Notes: generated by a model not told the origin, from the letters alone. A stretch of 64,000 bases of DNA from AP-15 sp963755435 (GCA_963755435.1 CAVWJX010000005.1:1240001-1304000), one strand, 5' to 3'. Shown: positions 33,736-42,763, counted from the stretch's first letter. Numbers and translations: made by a program.

Positions 33736-36105
33736 ATGACGGATAGCCGCACCGATGCCGCGACCCGTCGCCGCGGGCTGCCGCACAGCTCGCATTGGGG
33801 CGCGTTTTCGGTCCTGGCGCCCCCGCCCGCTATCGCGTCCGGCATCGCGCCCGGCATCGAAATCCTGCCCCATCCGCGCGATCGCGATCCCTCCGCGCTG
33901 CTCGGCAACATCCCGGCCGCCCTCTCGCACCGGGCGCGCATCGCCCGGCCGATGGTCCGGCGCGGCTGGCTCGAGCGTGGCCCCGGCCCCGACCCACGGC
34001 GCGGGCGCGGGCGCGGGCGCGACGAATTGATGCCGCTATCCTGGCCCGAGGCGCTCGACCTCGTCGCCGCCGAATTGCGCCGGGTCTATGCCGCGCACGG
34101 GCCGCGCGCCGTCTTCGGCGGCTCCTATGGCTGGGCCAGCGCCGGGCGGTTTCACGACGCGCAGCACCAGCTCCACCGCTTTCTGAACCTCGCCGGCGGC
34201 TATGTCCGCTCGGTCAACAGCTATAGTTCGGGTGCGGCGGCGGTGATCCTGCCGCACGTGATCGGCCCGCAAGGGGCGGTCGCCGGCAACAACGTCAGCT
34301 GGGCCGAATTGGTCGAGGAGAGCGCGCTGGTGCTGGCCTTTGGCGGCATGGCGCTCAAAAACAACGATGTCGGCGGCGGCGGCACCGGCCAGCACGTCGC
34401 CCGCGGCAATCTAGCGGCTGCGCGCCGGCGCGGCGTCGAATTCCACCTGATCGGACCCTTGCGCGACGACCTGCCGGCCGGGGTCGAGGCGGTGTGGCAT
34501 CCGATCCGTCCCGGCACCGATGTCGCGCTGATGCTCGGGCTGGCGCACACCCTCGTCGCCGAAGGGCGGCACGACCGCGCCTTCCTCGACCGCTGCTGCG
34601 TCGGCTGGGAGACCTTCGAGGCTTATCTCCTCGGCCGCGGCGACGGCCAGCCGAAGGATGCGGCCTGGGCAGCGGCGATCTGCGGGCTGCCGGCGGACGA
34701 GATCATCGGCCTGGCGCGGCGGATGGTCGGCCGGCGCACCCTCGTTACCTGCTCGCAATCCTTGCAGCGGGCCGAGCATGGCGAGCAGCCGGTCTGGATG
34801 GGCGTGGTGCTGGCTGCACTGCTCGGCCAGATCGGGCTGCCGGGCGGCGGCTTTGCCTATGCGCTGGGCTCGACCTCAAATACTGGCAAGCCGCCTCTGG
34901 CGGTGCCGCTGCCGACCGTGCCGACCGGCCGGAACAGCATCTCCGATTTGATCCCGGTCGCGCGCATCGCCGATATGCTGCTCAATCCGGGCGAGCCGTT
35001 CGACTACAACGGCCAGCGCCTCGCCTATCCCGACATCCGGCTGGTCTATTGGGTCGGCGGCAATCCGTTTCATCACCACCAGGATCTGAACCGGCTGCGC
35101 CGCGCCTTCGCCCGTCCGGATACCGTGATCGTGCATGATTCGGTGTGGACCGCGACCGCGCGCCACGCCGATCTCGTGTTGCCGGCGACGATCACCCTCG
35201 AGCGCGAGGATATCGGCGCCTCGTCCGGCGATCCGCTGATGGTGGCGATGCACCAGGCCGTCGCGCCCTATGGCCAGGCGCGCGACGATCACGCGATCCT
35301 CGCCGGGTTGGCCGAACGCCTCGGCTTTGCCGCGGAATTCACCGAGCGCCGCTCGCCGCGGCAATGGCTCGAGCACATCTTCGAGCCGACCCGCCGCGCC
35401 CTCTTGGCGCGCGGCCTCGAGGCGCCCGATTTCGCCCGGTTCTGGGCGGAAGGCGAGCTGGTGCTGCCGACCCTGCCATGGGATGGCGGCATCGTGCGCG
35501 CCTTTCGCCACGACCCCGCGGGCGCGCCGCTGCCGACCCCGAGCGGCCGGATCGAGATCACCTCGGCGACGATCGCCGGCTTCGGCTATGCCGATTGCCC
35601 GTCCCATCCGACCTGGCTGCCGCCCAGCGACGGCGCCGGATCGCCGGCCGCCGCGCAGTTCCCGCTGCTGCTCGTCGCCAATCAGCCGGCGACCCGGTTG
35701 CACAGCCAATTGGATTTCGGCGCCACCAGCCAGGCCGCGAAGATCGGCGGGCGCGAGCCGGTGCGCCTCCACCCCCGGGACGCAGCCGCGCGCGGCATCG
35801 CCAATGGCGACATCGTGCGCATCTGGAACGATCGCGGCGCCTGCCTCGCCGGCGCGGTGCTGAGCGACTGGCGCTGCGGCCCGGGCGTGGTGCAGCTGTC
35901 GACCGGCGCCTGGTACGATCCCGACGACCCGCAAGCGGAGCAACCGCTTTGTGTGCACGGCAATCCGAACGTCCTGACCCGCGACCTCGGCACCTCGCCT
36001 CTGGCGCAGGGCTGCACCGGCCAGCTCTGCCTCGTCGAAATCGAGCGCTTCGCCGACCCGTTGCCGCCGATCAAGGCCTACGACCCGCCACCCGGTGCGC
36101 GTTGA
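33736..36105 (+). CDS. Molybdopterin oxidoreductase, BisC/DMSO-reductase type
   Basis: A 789-residue enzyme of the DMSO-reductase family. N-terminal S-S-H-W-G-A-F leads into G-G-S-Y-G-W-A-S-A-G-R-F-H, and N-S-Y-S-S-G carries the probable molybdenum ligand S164. The C-terminal molybdopterin-dinucleotide domain has R-L-H-S-Q-L-D. No Tat signal and no iron-sulfur cysteine cluster, so it resembles cytoplasmic biotin-sulfoxide reductase (BisC, similar length) rather than periplasmic TorA/DorA. The ATG at 33736 is chosen because homology begins there; no clear ribosome binding site. A hexanucleotide GGGCGC repeat (about 34000-34020) encodes an R-G-R-G-R-G stretch. Confidence 0.88.
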   Translation: MTDSRTDAATRRRGLPHSSHWGAFSVLAPPPAIASGIAPGIEILPHPRDRDPSALLGNIPAALSHRARIARPMVRRGWLERGPGPDPRRGRGRGRDELMPLSWPEALDLVAAELRRVYAAHGPRAVFGGSYGWASAGRFHDAQHQLHRFLNLAGGYVRSVNSYSSGAAAVILPHVIGPQGAVAGNNVSWAELVEESALVLAFGGMALKNNDVGGGGTGQHVARGNLAAARRRGVEFHLIGPLRDDLPAGVEAVWHPIRPGTDVALMLGLAHTLVAEGRHDRAFLDRCCVGWETFEAYLLGRGDGQPKDAAWAAAICGLPADEIIGLARRMVGRRTLVTCSQSLQRAEHGEQPVWMGVVLAALLGQIGLPGGGFAYALGSTSNTGKPPLAVPLPTVPTGRNSISDLIPVARIADMLLNPGEPFDYNGQRLAYPDIRLVYWVGGNPFHHHQDLNRLRRAFARPDTVIVHDSVWTATARHADLVLPATITLEREDIGASSGDPLMVAMHQAVAPYGQARDDHAILAGLAERLGFAAEFTERRSPRQWLEHIFEPTRRALLARGLEAPDFARFWAEGELVLPTLPWDGGIVRAFRHDPAGAPLPTPSGRIEITSATIAGFGYADCPSHPTWLPPSDGAGSPAAAQFPLLLVANQPATRLHSQLDFGATSQAAKIGGREPVRLHPRDAAARGIANGDIVRIWNDRGACLAGAVLSDWRCGPGVVQLSTGAWYDPDDPQAEQPLCVHGNPNVLTRDLGTSPLAQGCTGQLCLVEIERFADPLPPIKAYDPPPGAR

Positions 36106-36111
36106 TCGCGA

Positions 36112-37281
36112 TCAATCCGGCCGCCCCAGGAACTCGAGCAGCAAACCCCCGACCGGTTCGGGCTGCTCCTGTTGCACCCAGTGCCCGGCGCCGTCGATCA
36201 GATGAGCGCCGACCATGCGGGTGCAGGCCGTGCTCTGCATCCGCTCGAAGGCGCCGGGGCGCTGATAGGTGCCCCAGTCGCTGCGGCCGGCGATGAACAT
36301 CGACGGCACGTCGATGGTGCGGCCGGCGAACAGCTGCAATTCGGCTTCGAAAAGGCCGGAGGTGCGCGAGCGATACCAGTTGAGCCCGCCCTGAAACCCG
36401 TTCCGCGCATATTCGGCGGCGTAGACCGCAAGCTCGCGCTCGGGCAGCCATTGGCACGCCGCGATCTCGGCTTCCGACGGCATCACCGGCGCCACCGTCT
36501 CGGCCATGTTCCGGTCGAGATCCATGATGTAGTAGGTCGGCATCTTGGCCAGTTCGCCGGCGCTCCACGATTTGAGAGGGTGCGGCCGGTTGCCGCTCCA
36601 ATCGGCGCTCTTGTAGTGGAAATAGCCGCGCAGAAAGGCGTGGACCCCCTGCGGGCAATGCCACATCTCGGCGTTGGCCGGCCGGGTCGAATAATACCAT
36701 TGGTAGTGCTTGCGCGGCCGGTCGAGCGCGGCCAAGGCCGCGTGGATGTCCTCGCCGGCCGCTGCATCCTCTGGCGGCGCCTCGGCGGTGTCGAAGGGCA
36801 ACGGCGGCGGCCCGGCGAAGGGCGCGCTCATCAGCACCAGCGAGCCGAACACATCGGGCCGCACCAGCGCACACCAGGCGGCGACCCCGGCGCCGAAATC
36901 GTGGCCGATGACCGCCGCGACCGAGCGATGGCCGAGGGCCGAGACCAGCCCAATCGCGTCGCGCACCGCGTTCAGGATGCGGAACGGGCGCAGGTCGCCG
37001 TCGTAATCGGCGCTCCAGCCGGTGGTGCGGCCATAGCCGCGCTGGTCGGGGGCGACGACGTGAAACCCGGCCGCCGCCAGCATCGGCATGATCCGGCGCC
37101 AGGAATAGGCGATCTCTGGAAAGCCGTGCAGCAGCAGCACCATCGGCCGGCCGCGCGGCTCGAACCCGGCCTCCAGCATATGGACGCGCAGCCCGTTGAC
37201 TCCGGCCACGAACCGCGAGCGGATGCCCGCCGCCAGCACGGCGCGATCGAGCGGCGGCAGCTCACTCACCGGCTCGGCCAT
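36112..37281 (-). CDS. Alpha/beta hydrolase, epoxide-hydrolase-like
   Basis: A 389-residue cytoplasmic alpha/beta hydrolase. The oxyanion motif H-G-F-P (52-55), the nucleophile D128 in I-G-H-D-F-G and the late histidine H367 in G-A-G-H-W-V-Q form an Asp-based set as in epoxide hydrolases and haloalkane dehalogenases. The cap domain is long, with many aromatic residues (Y-Q-W-Y-Y-S). The ATG at 37281 lies 5 nt after the upstream amidohydrolase stop, so the two are co-transcribed. Confidence 0.87.
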   Translation of the reverse strand: MAEPVSELPPLDRAVLAAGIRSRFVAGVNGLRVHMLEAGFEPRGRPMVLLLHGFPEIAYSWRRIMPMLAAAGFHVVAPDQRGYGRTTGWSADYDGDLRPFRILNAVRDAIGLVSALGHRSVAAVIGHDFGAGVAAWCALVRPDVFGSLVLMSAPFAGPPPLPFDTAEAPPEDAAAGEDIHAALAALDRPRKHYQWYYSTRPANAEMWHCPQGVHAFLRGYFHYKSADWSGNRPHPLKSWSAGELAKMPTYYIMDLDRNMAETVAPVMPSEAEIAACQWLPERELAVYAAEYARNGFQGGLNWYRSRTSGLFEAELQLFAGRTIDVPSMFIAGRSDWGTYQRPGAFERMQSTACTRMVGAHLIDGAGHWVQQEQPEPVGGLLLEFLGRPD

Positions 37282-37286
37282 CGGGC

Positions 37287-38432
37287 TCAAGTCTGCTTGA
37301 AGCAGCGGTTGGCATTGTCCCAGAACAGCTTTTGCCGAACTTCCCGGCCGAGGCTCGGCCATTCGAGGATCTTGTCGATCGAGTGCGGAAACCAGGATTC
37401 ATAATGCGGATAGTCCGAGCCGAACATCAGGCACCCGTCGCCAAGCGCGCCGGTCACCATGTTGAACATCGGCTCGTGCTCGTGCGCCTCGATGTTGCAG
37501 AACACCCGGCCGGCGGCGAAATGCTCGCTCGGCAGATGCTTCAGCTTGGCGGTGCGGCCGACATAGCTGACCTGCTCGTCCATGCGCCGCACCCAGAACG
37601 GCAGCCAGCCAAAGCCGCATTCGAGCACGCAGAGGCGCAATCCCGGATGGCGGTCGAGGATGCCGCCGGCGAGAAACCCGGCCATGAACCGCATCGCCCC
37701 CCACGGATGGGAGCACAGCCGCGCCAGATAGACATTGTCCCACATGTCCTGGTAGCCCGGAAAATAGGGCGGCGACCAGGTGAAGCTATGATGTGCTATC
37801 GCCAAGTCGTGAGCGGCGGCGGCCTGCCAGATCGGCTCGAGATCGGGGTGGTCAACCGGCATGTCGTTGTCGAGCAGCGGTTGCACCGCCACCGCCCATT
37901 TCGAATTGCCCCAGTCGCGGATCTCGCGCACCGCCTCGCCGACATCGCGGGTCGAGGCGACGATCGGGCCCTTGAGCCGGTCCGGGTAGGGCCCGCAGAA
38001 CTCCTGCATATGGCGGTGATAGGCGCGGATCAGCCCGACTTCGAGCGACACGTCGGGCAGGCCGACGACGCTGGTCCATACGCTGGGCACGAGGAAATGC
38101 ACGTCCGAGCCCTCGGCGTCCATGTCGAGCACCCGGTTGTCGGAGCGGTCGTCGACGACGCCGGGCGAGGGTCGCCGCTCGCCGCGCCACACCCGGCCAT
38201 CGGCCGAGCCGGGCCGCGCCTCGGCCTCGCCCAGGGTGCGCTCATAGGCCCGGCTGGCGAAGCGATAGGTGTTGCGGATGCCGCCATCGACGGTGCGCGA
38301 CTTGATCGCCACCCGATAAGGCGCCAACTCGTCGAGCCGCCGGCGAAAGCCCGGATCGACATATTTCTCCAACACGTCGGCGCCCGGATCGATATGGGTG
38401 TCGGTATCGTAGACGCGAAAGCCGTCCTTCAT
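37287..38432 (-). CDS. Amidohydrolase 2 family protein
   Basis: A 381-residue metal-dependent TIM-barrel hydrolase or decarboxylase. The N-terminal D-T-D-T-H-I-D (9-15) gives the first metal ligands, A-H-H-S-F in the middle and F-G-S-D-Y-P-H near the end give the others. GGGAG precedes the ATG at 7 nt. It forms an operon with the epoxide-hydrolase-like gene. It is distantly similar in type to the protein at 4025, but the substrate is unknown. Confidence 0.85.
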   Translation of the reverse strand: MKDGFRVYDTDTHIDPGADVLEKYVDPGFRRRLDELAPYRVAIKSRTVDGGIRNTYRFASRAYERTLGEAEARPGSADGRVWRGERRPSPGVVDDRSDNRVLDMDAEGSDVHFLVPSVWTSVVGLPDVSLEVGLIRAYHRHMQEFCGPYPDRLKGPIVASTRDVGEAVREIRDWGNSKWAVAVQPLLDNDMPVDHPDLEPIWQAAAAHDLAIAHHSFTWSPPYFPGYQDMWDNVYLARLCSHPWGAMRFMAGFLAGGILDRHPGLRLCVLECGFGWLPFWVRRMDEQVSYVGRTAKLKHLPSEHFAAGRVFCNIEAHEHEPMFNMVTGALGDGCLMFGSDYPHYESWFPHSIDKILEWPSLGREVRQKLFWDNANRCFKQT

Positions 38433-38472
38433 GTCTCAACTCCCTGACCGGCTCATAAAATTGAGAACAGCC

Positions 38473-39269
38473 TTAGCCGCCGGCGCCGCCGGCAAACGCG
38501 GCCCAGCCGTCGGCGCCGAGCCGCTCGAGCGCGGCAAAGCGCTCCTTATAGGCCATCTTCGGGCTGTCCGCGATCCAGTAGCCGAGATAGACGTAGGGCC
38601 GGGCATGCCGCCGGCACTCCTCGACCAGCCACAAAATGCTCCAGGTGCCGAGGCTGCGCCTGGACTGCTGCGGATCGTAGAATAGCTGTAGACGGCGGAG
38701 ACCCCGTCATCGAGCAGGTCGACCAGCGCAGCGGCGACGAGGCGGTCGGCAGGGTCGCGAAACTCCGCGATCCGGGTCCGTACCGGGCTGTCCTCGACCA
38801 TCGCGCGATAGTCGCCATAGCTCATCGAGGCCATTTCGCTGTCGCCGTGACGCGCCCGCTGATAGGCCGAAAACAGCTGGAATTGCTCGACCGTGGCGCG
38901 CGAGGCGAGGAGCTTCGCGGCAAGGTCGCGGTTGGCGTTGCGCACCCGCCGGGTCGATCGGGTGTCGGCGAAGCGGTCGACGGCGATGCGCACCGGCACG
39001 CACGAGGCGCAGGCGCGGCAGGCCGGCCGGTAGGCGAAGCGGTGGCTGCGGCGAAACCCGGCGCGCGACAGATCGTCGTAGAAATGCGCGCTGCCGCTGC
39101 CGAGCTCGACGATCAGCTTGCGCTCGGCCCGATTGGGCACATAGGGACAGGCCACTGGCGCGGTGGCGAAGAATTGTTGCAGCGCCGGGGCGAGGCCGCC
39201 GGGCGAGGGGAGTTCCCGCCGCAGCCATTCGCGGCGCGGCTTGTCGTTGCCCCCGGGCTTGAGCTTCAT
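38473..39269 (-). pseudogene. bpt: Aspartate/glutamate leucyltransferase (Bpt), frameshifted
   Basis: Bacterial leucyl/arginyl-protein transferase adds leucine to N-terminal Asp or Glu for the N-degron pathway. The first frame carries C-P-Y-V-P-N-R-A-E-R-K, the cysteine pair C-R-A-C-A-S-C and V-S-A-V-Y-S-Y. There one base is missing (near 38681-38686, expected TTTC, found TTC). After the shift the next frame continues the family perfectly (D-P-Q-Q-S-R-R-S-L-G-T-W, Y-V-Y-L-G-Y-W-I) to the TAA at 38473, for about 265 residues. As written, the first frame ends in unrelated sequence at 38436. The ATG at 39269 follows GGGGA; the loss lies in a T run, so a sequencing error is possible. Confidence 0.8.
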
Positions 39270-39351
39270 GCCGGTTTCCCCAATGCGCATCGCGATTGCC
39301 AGCGGATCTGCCGGCCCGCGATCCGAGTATGACGGGAGCACGCCGCGCATG

Positions 39352-39385
39352 CCAGTCCTGGGACAGATCCAGTCCTGGGACAGAT
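39352..39385. repeat. 17-bp tandem direct repeat
   Basis: CCAGTCCTGGGACAGAT occurs twice head to tail (39352-39368 and 39369-39385), upstream of bpt and downstream of no plus-strand gene. It might be the footprint of a lost mobile element, but no transposase is present. Confidence 0.7.
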
Positions 39386-39515
39386 AACGTAGCGACGGTT
39401 GAGATACGGTTTGCCGCGGTCGACCTCGCTGCATGCGCGCCCAGGGTCGCCCGATTCGCGCCCGGATCCCGGACCGATTTCGCCCCGGCCGGAATGGGCG
39501 CGACGACAGCGGCAC

Positions 39516-39923
39516 TCAGCCGGCGATGAAGCGGTCGATCTTGCGATAATGGAACAGCCAGCGCCCGTCCTGTCGCACGATCTGGTCGGCATAGCCGCCG
39601 CCCGAACCGATTTTTGGTCCTTGCGGGTCGTTCTGCATGACCATCCAGTTGGAACGCACCTCGGCGCGCGCGCCGTCGAGCGTGATTACGATGTTGGTCA
39701 CCAGATGCGCGGCGCGCGGCCGCTCGGCGCCGGCCCGCGCCCGGATGCTGCGCGCCAGTTCGGCGATCGCCGCGCGCCCGCTCGCCCTGCCAAACGCGGT
39801 GTCCCAGGTGCCGTCCTCGGCGAACAGCGCCGCCATGTCGTCATAGCGGCCATCGTCGAGGCGGAAGCAGTATTCGGCCATCAGTTCGCGGATCGCGTCC
39901 TTGTCTTCGACCTTCGTCGGCAT
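39516..39923 (-). CDS. SnoaL-like (NTF2-fold) protein
   Basis: A 135-residue protein of the SnoaL_4/NTF2-like type: K-D-A-I-R-E-L-M-A-E-Y-C-F-R-L-D-D-G at the N-terminus, L-F-A-E-D-G-T-W-D, then D-G-R-W-L-F-H-Y-R-K-I-D-R. Members are small ligand-binding proteins, isomerases, dehydratases or ring-hydroxylating subunits. The ligand cannot be read from the sequence. Confidence 0.82.
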   Translation of the reverse strand: MPTKVEDKDAIRELMAEYCFRLDDGRYDDMAALFAEDGTWDTAFGRASGRAAIAELARSIRARAGAERPRAAHLVTNIVITLDGARAEVRSNWMVMQNDPQGPKIGSGGGYADQIVRQDGRWLFHYRKIDRFIAG

Positions 39924-40072
39924 CGGCGTCCTTCCCTGAATTGCCCGCGTCGCCCGGCAGGCGGCAGCGCCTATAATGACGCTTTTCCGCCGCGATCAAA
40001 AAACGCTATGTTGGCCGTGCCACCAAACAATCAGCGGTGGTGTCGGGCGAAACCTTCGCGGGCGGTGTCGCG

Positions 40073-40771
40073 ATGACCAAGCTGGTGGCTTGCCTTCTGG
40101 TGATTTTCGGGCTGGTTTTCGGGCTCAGCAGCGGCGCGCACGCCGATGTCGTTTACGTCTGGAAGACGCTTTCAGCGACCATCGACGGCCAGCCGACAAA
40201 TCTGACCGCCGCGGGCGAGGTGACCCTGACCGACGCCGGGTTCAGCCAGGGTTTCGGCCAGGTGACGACCACCCTGGTGCCGGGCGGCAACACGATCGCC
40301 AGCCAGGTGCTCGATGGAATCCGCTCGGCCAGTTTCCAGATGTTCGGCGGTCCGATGTACACCACCAACGGCACGTCGTTGATTAATATCGTCGCCACGG
40401 TTGCCGGCGCCAATCTCAACGTCGTGGGTAATGAATATCAGCAAATGTATGGCGGATTTTTCATGGACGCCAATGATACCGACGTCTATTACGGCGACGG
40501 AACCGGTTCGATATATTATGGGTCCGACGACGAGAATTCCCCGTGTTTCGGCCCAGCACAACCCGGCCAGTCCCATTGTCAGGTGACCGGGGTTTTCGAG
40601 CGGGTGGTGCCCACGCCCGAACCGGCGACCTTGCCCCTTTCGCTCGCCGCACTCGGCTGGTTCACCGTGATCGCCGCGCGAACGCGCCGCCCGAAACCGC
40701 AGCTGGTGCGACGCGGTTGCGGCCGGGCCGGCATCTTTCCCTTGTTTGCGCGCCGCCCGGCACCAAGATGA
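40073..40771 (+). CDS. PEP-CTERM exported protein
   Basis: A 232-residue secreted protein. Signal peptide 1-24 (L-V-A-C-L-L-V-I-F-G-L-V-F-G-L, cut after G-A-H-A). The tail T-P-E-P-A-T-L-P is followed by a membrane helix (L-S-L-A-A-L-G-W-F) and R-T-R-R-P-K, the PEP-CTERM sorting signal for an exosortase. The ATG at 40073 is preferred to the upstream GTG at 40037. The body is a beta-rich domain with N-x-T/S sites and two cysteines; function unknown. Confidence 0.75.
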   Translation: MTKLVACLLVIFGLVFGLSSGAHADVVYVWKTLSATIDGQPTNLTAAGEVTLTDAGFSQGFGQVTTTLVPGGNTIASQVLDGIRSASFQMFGGPMYTTNGTSLINIVATVAGANLNVVGNEYQQMYGGFFMDANDTDVYYGDGTGSIYYGSDDENSPCFGPAQPGQSHCQVTGVFERVVPTPEPATLPLSLAALGWFTVIAARTRRPKPQLVRRGCGRAGIFPLFARRPAPR

Positions 40772-40803
40772 ACCAGCACGCAACCGGGCAGAAGGAGCCG
40801 GCG

Positions 40804-41439
40804 ATGGCGACGCCGATCACCCTGGAGATCTTCACCGACTACGTTTGACCGTGGTGCTATCTCAGTACCGTGCGTATTGAAAAGCTGAAGCGGGCATTCG
40901 ACGTCGAAGCGAGGCTGGTGCACTTTCCGCTGCATCCGGAGACGCCGGAGGAGGGCCGCTCGATGGCGGAGCTCTATGCCGGGCGCAATGTCGATCCCGA
41001 GGCGATGTATCTGCGGATGAAATCGCTGATGGACGCCGAGGGGCTGCCCTATGGAAGGCGGACCCACACTTACAACAGCCGGCTCGCCCAGGAGCTCGGC
41101 AAATGGGCCGACACCCAGCCGGGCGGCGAGGCGATCCACGACGCGCTCTATCGCGCCTATTTCGTCGATGCGCGCAATATCGGCGATCCCGAGATCCTGG
41201 TCGAAATCGCGCAGGCGGCCGGCCTCTCCGGCGAGGAAGCCCGCGCCGTGCTGAACGAGCGCCGGTTCAAGGATGCGGTCGATGCCGACTGGGCGAAATC
41301 GCACGCCTATGGGGTCACCGGGGTCCCGACCTTTGTCGCGGCCGGTTATGGTGTGGTCGGCGCCCAGCCCTACGAGGTGCTGGAGCAGCTGCTCGACAAG
41401 GCTGGAGCGTCGCGGGCCGGAGCGTCGCGGGCCGGCTAG
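40804..41439 (+). CDS. FrnE/DsbA-family oxidoreductase, probable selenoprotein (TGA at codon 15)
   Basis: A cytoplasmic thioredoxin-fold protein of 211 residues if the in-frame TGA (40846-40848) is read as selenocysteine. The ATG at 40804 lies 6 nt after GAAGGAG. It starts T-L-E-I-F-T-D-Y-V-U-P-W-C-Y-L, where FrnE/DsbA relatives have C-P-W-C, so TGA replaces exactly the first redox cysteine; C18 remains. The rest is fully conserved in type (H-F-P-L-H-P-E-T, Y-N-S-R-L-A-Q-E, G-V-T-G-V-P-T-F-V, V-G-A-Q-P-Y). A hairpin fitting a bacterial SECIS follows at 40862-40880. A caller ignoring this would start at GTG 40870, which has no ribosome binding site and loses the active site. A TGC-to-TGA mutation or error is the main alternative. 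Confidence 0.75.
40862..40880 (+). promoter_or_regulatory. Candidate bacterial SECIS element
   Basis: TCAGTAC (40862-40868) pairs fully with GTATTGA (40874-40880; one G-T pair), enclosing the loop CGTGC (40869-40873). The loop begins 21 nt after the TGA and has G at its second position followed by T. This fits the published pattern for bacterial SECIS (apical loop 16-37 nt from UGA, G in the first two loop bases). A competing weaker hairpin GGTGC / GTACC exists at 40853-40869. Confidence 0.6.
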
Positions 41440-41450
41440 CCGCGAAACGG

Positions 41451-42659
41451 CTAGCCGCTGTTCGGGCGCGGCCGGCGTGAGGCCAGCGCCACCACGACGC
41501 TGAGCCCGGACAGCACGGCAAAACATTGCAGGGAGCGGACGTAGCTGCCGGTCCAGTCACGCAGCGCGCCCGACAACAGCGGCCCGGAAGCCTGGGCCAG
41601 CACCTGCGCCGACAGGGCCAGGCCGCGGATCGCGCCGTAATTCGCCCGGCCGAAATAGTCGGCCCAGGCCACCGGCAGCAGGGTCAGCACGCCGCCGATG
41701 CCAAAGCCGAACAGCGCCGCGGCGACCGCCCCGCTCGCGGCCGACGCGATGCCGATCATCAACAAGGTGCTGGCCGCGAGAAACGCGCCAGTGACCGCGA
41801 GCGGGTATTTGAGCGGCAACGCCCGCGGCAGCAGACCGCAGGCGGCGCTCGCCACCGCCGACATCAGCGAGAACAGGCTGACCGTCGCCGCGGCGACCGC
41901 CGGCGCGATGCCGCGCTCGATCAGATTGGCCGCCTGGTGCAGGCTGACCCCGGCTTGCACCGGGTAGACCAGCACGGTGTAGAGCAGCAGCAGCCAGAAT
42001 GCCGGGGTGCGCACCGCCTGCCGCCGGGTAAAATTCGGCTCCAGCGGCGCCGTCTTCGCGCGGTCGAGGGGTGCCGGGCCGGGTGTCCGCCGGTCGGGCT
42101 CGAGCCCCAGATCCTCCGGCCGGCGCACCATCAACAGCGCCACCGGCAGAAAGCCGATCGCCAGCACCGCCGTGCCGATCGCGAGCCAGCCGCCGCGCCA
42201 GCCGTCAACCCGCATCGCCACTTCGGCGATCAGCGGCATCGCCACCAATCCGGCCATCTGCGCCACCGTCGCGATCGACGTAGCGAGGGCGCGGCGGGCG
42301 ACAAACCAGTTGTTAAGCGCGCTGTAAATGCCGAGCTCGAACGGCGCGGCCCAGTTCAGCCGCGCCAGGCAGAACAGCAGATAGAACATCAGCAGTGAGT
42401 CGGTCAGCGACAGCAGCAGCAGGGCGATGCCGGTCATCAGCACGGCAAAGCACAGCGCCAGGCGCGAGCCATGGCGATCGATCAGCGGGCCGATCAGCGG
42501 CGCCGCCAGCGCCGCCAGCACGCCGCCCAGCGACACCGCCCCCGACAAGGCGGTGCGCGACCAGCCGAACTGCCGGGTCAGGGGCTCGACAAAGACCGAC
42601 AAGGTGGCGACCGCCCCGCCCTGACGGGAAAATCCGGCGCAGCACAGGCAGCCGAGCAC
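41451..42659 (-). CDS. MFS transporter (start uncertain)
   Basis: A 402-residue inner-membrane carrier with 12 helices, of the oxalate/formate-antiporter or monocarboxylate type. It has F-S-R-Q-G-G in helix 1, L-I-D-R-H-G-S-R after helix 2 and a V-P-V-like helix set. The only canonical start is GTG at 42659, which cuts into helix 1. The same frame upstream encodes F-F-Y-G-W-V-V-L-G-C, the normal N-terminus of this group, but has no ATG, GTG or TTG up to the TAA near 42795. The true start may be a non-canonical codon. Downstream of the SDR gene on the same strand. Confidence 0.82.
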   Translation of the reverse strand: MLGCLCCAGFSRQGGAVATLSVFVEPLTRQFGWSRTALSGAVSLGGVLAALAAPLIGPLIDRHGSRLALCFAVLMTGIALLLLSLTDSLLMFYLLFCLARLNWAAPFELGIYSALNNWFVARRALATSIATVAQMAGLVAMPLIAEVAMRVDGWRGGWLAIGTAVLAIGFLPVALLMVRRPEDLGLEPDRRTPGPAPLDRAKTAPLEPNFTRRQAVRTPAFWLLLLYTVLVYPVQAGVSLHQAANLIERGIAPAVAAATVSLFSLMSAVASAACGLLPRALPLKYPLAVTGAFLAASTLLMIGIASAASGAVAAALFGFGIGGVLTLLPVAWADYFGRANYGAIRGLALSAQVLAQASGPLLSGALRDWTGSYVRSLQCFAVLSGLSVVVALASRRPRPNSG

Positions 42660-42763
42660 GACCCAGCCATAGAAAAACGGCAGCCGCCCGGCGAGCAGCT
42701 GCGCCAGGCTCGGCCGCCGCGGCGCCGCGGGTGCGGCGCCGGCCAGCCGGAAGCGGCGCCGGT

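Noticed and set aside
33999..34020. Hexanucleotide GGGCGC run in the molybdoenzyme gene as a regulatory repeat
   Set aside because: It encodes an Arg-Gly stretch also usual at this position in BisC-type proteins, so it is part of the coding sequence.
40870..41439. Separate gene starting at GTG 40870
   Set aside because: No ribosome binding site, it would lack the whole redox motif, and a strong site plus ATG exist in frame at 40804 across the TGA.
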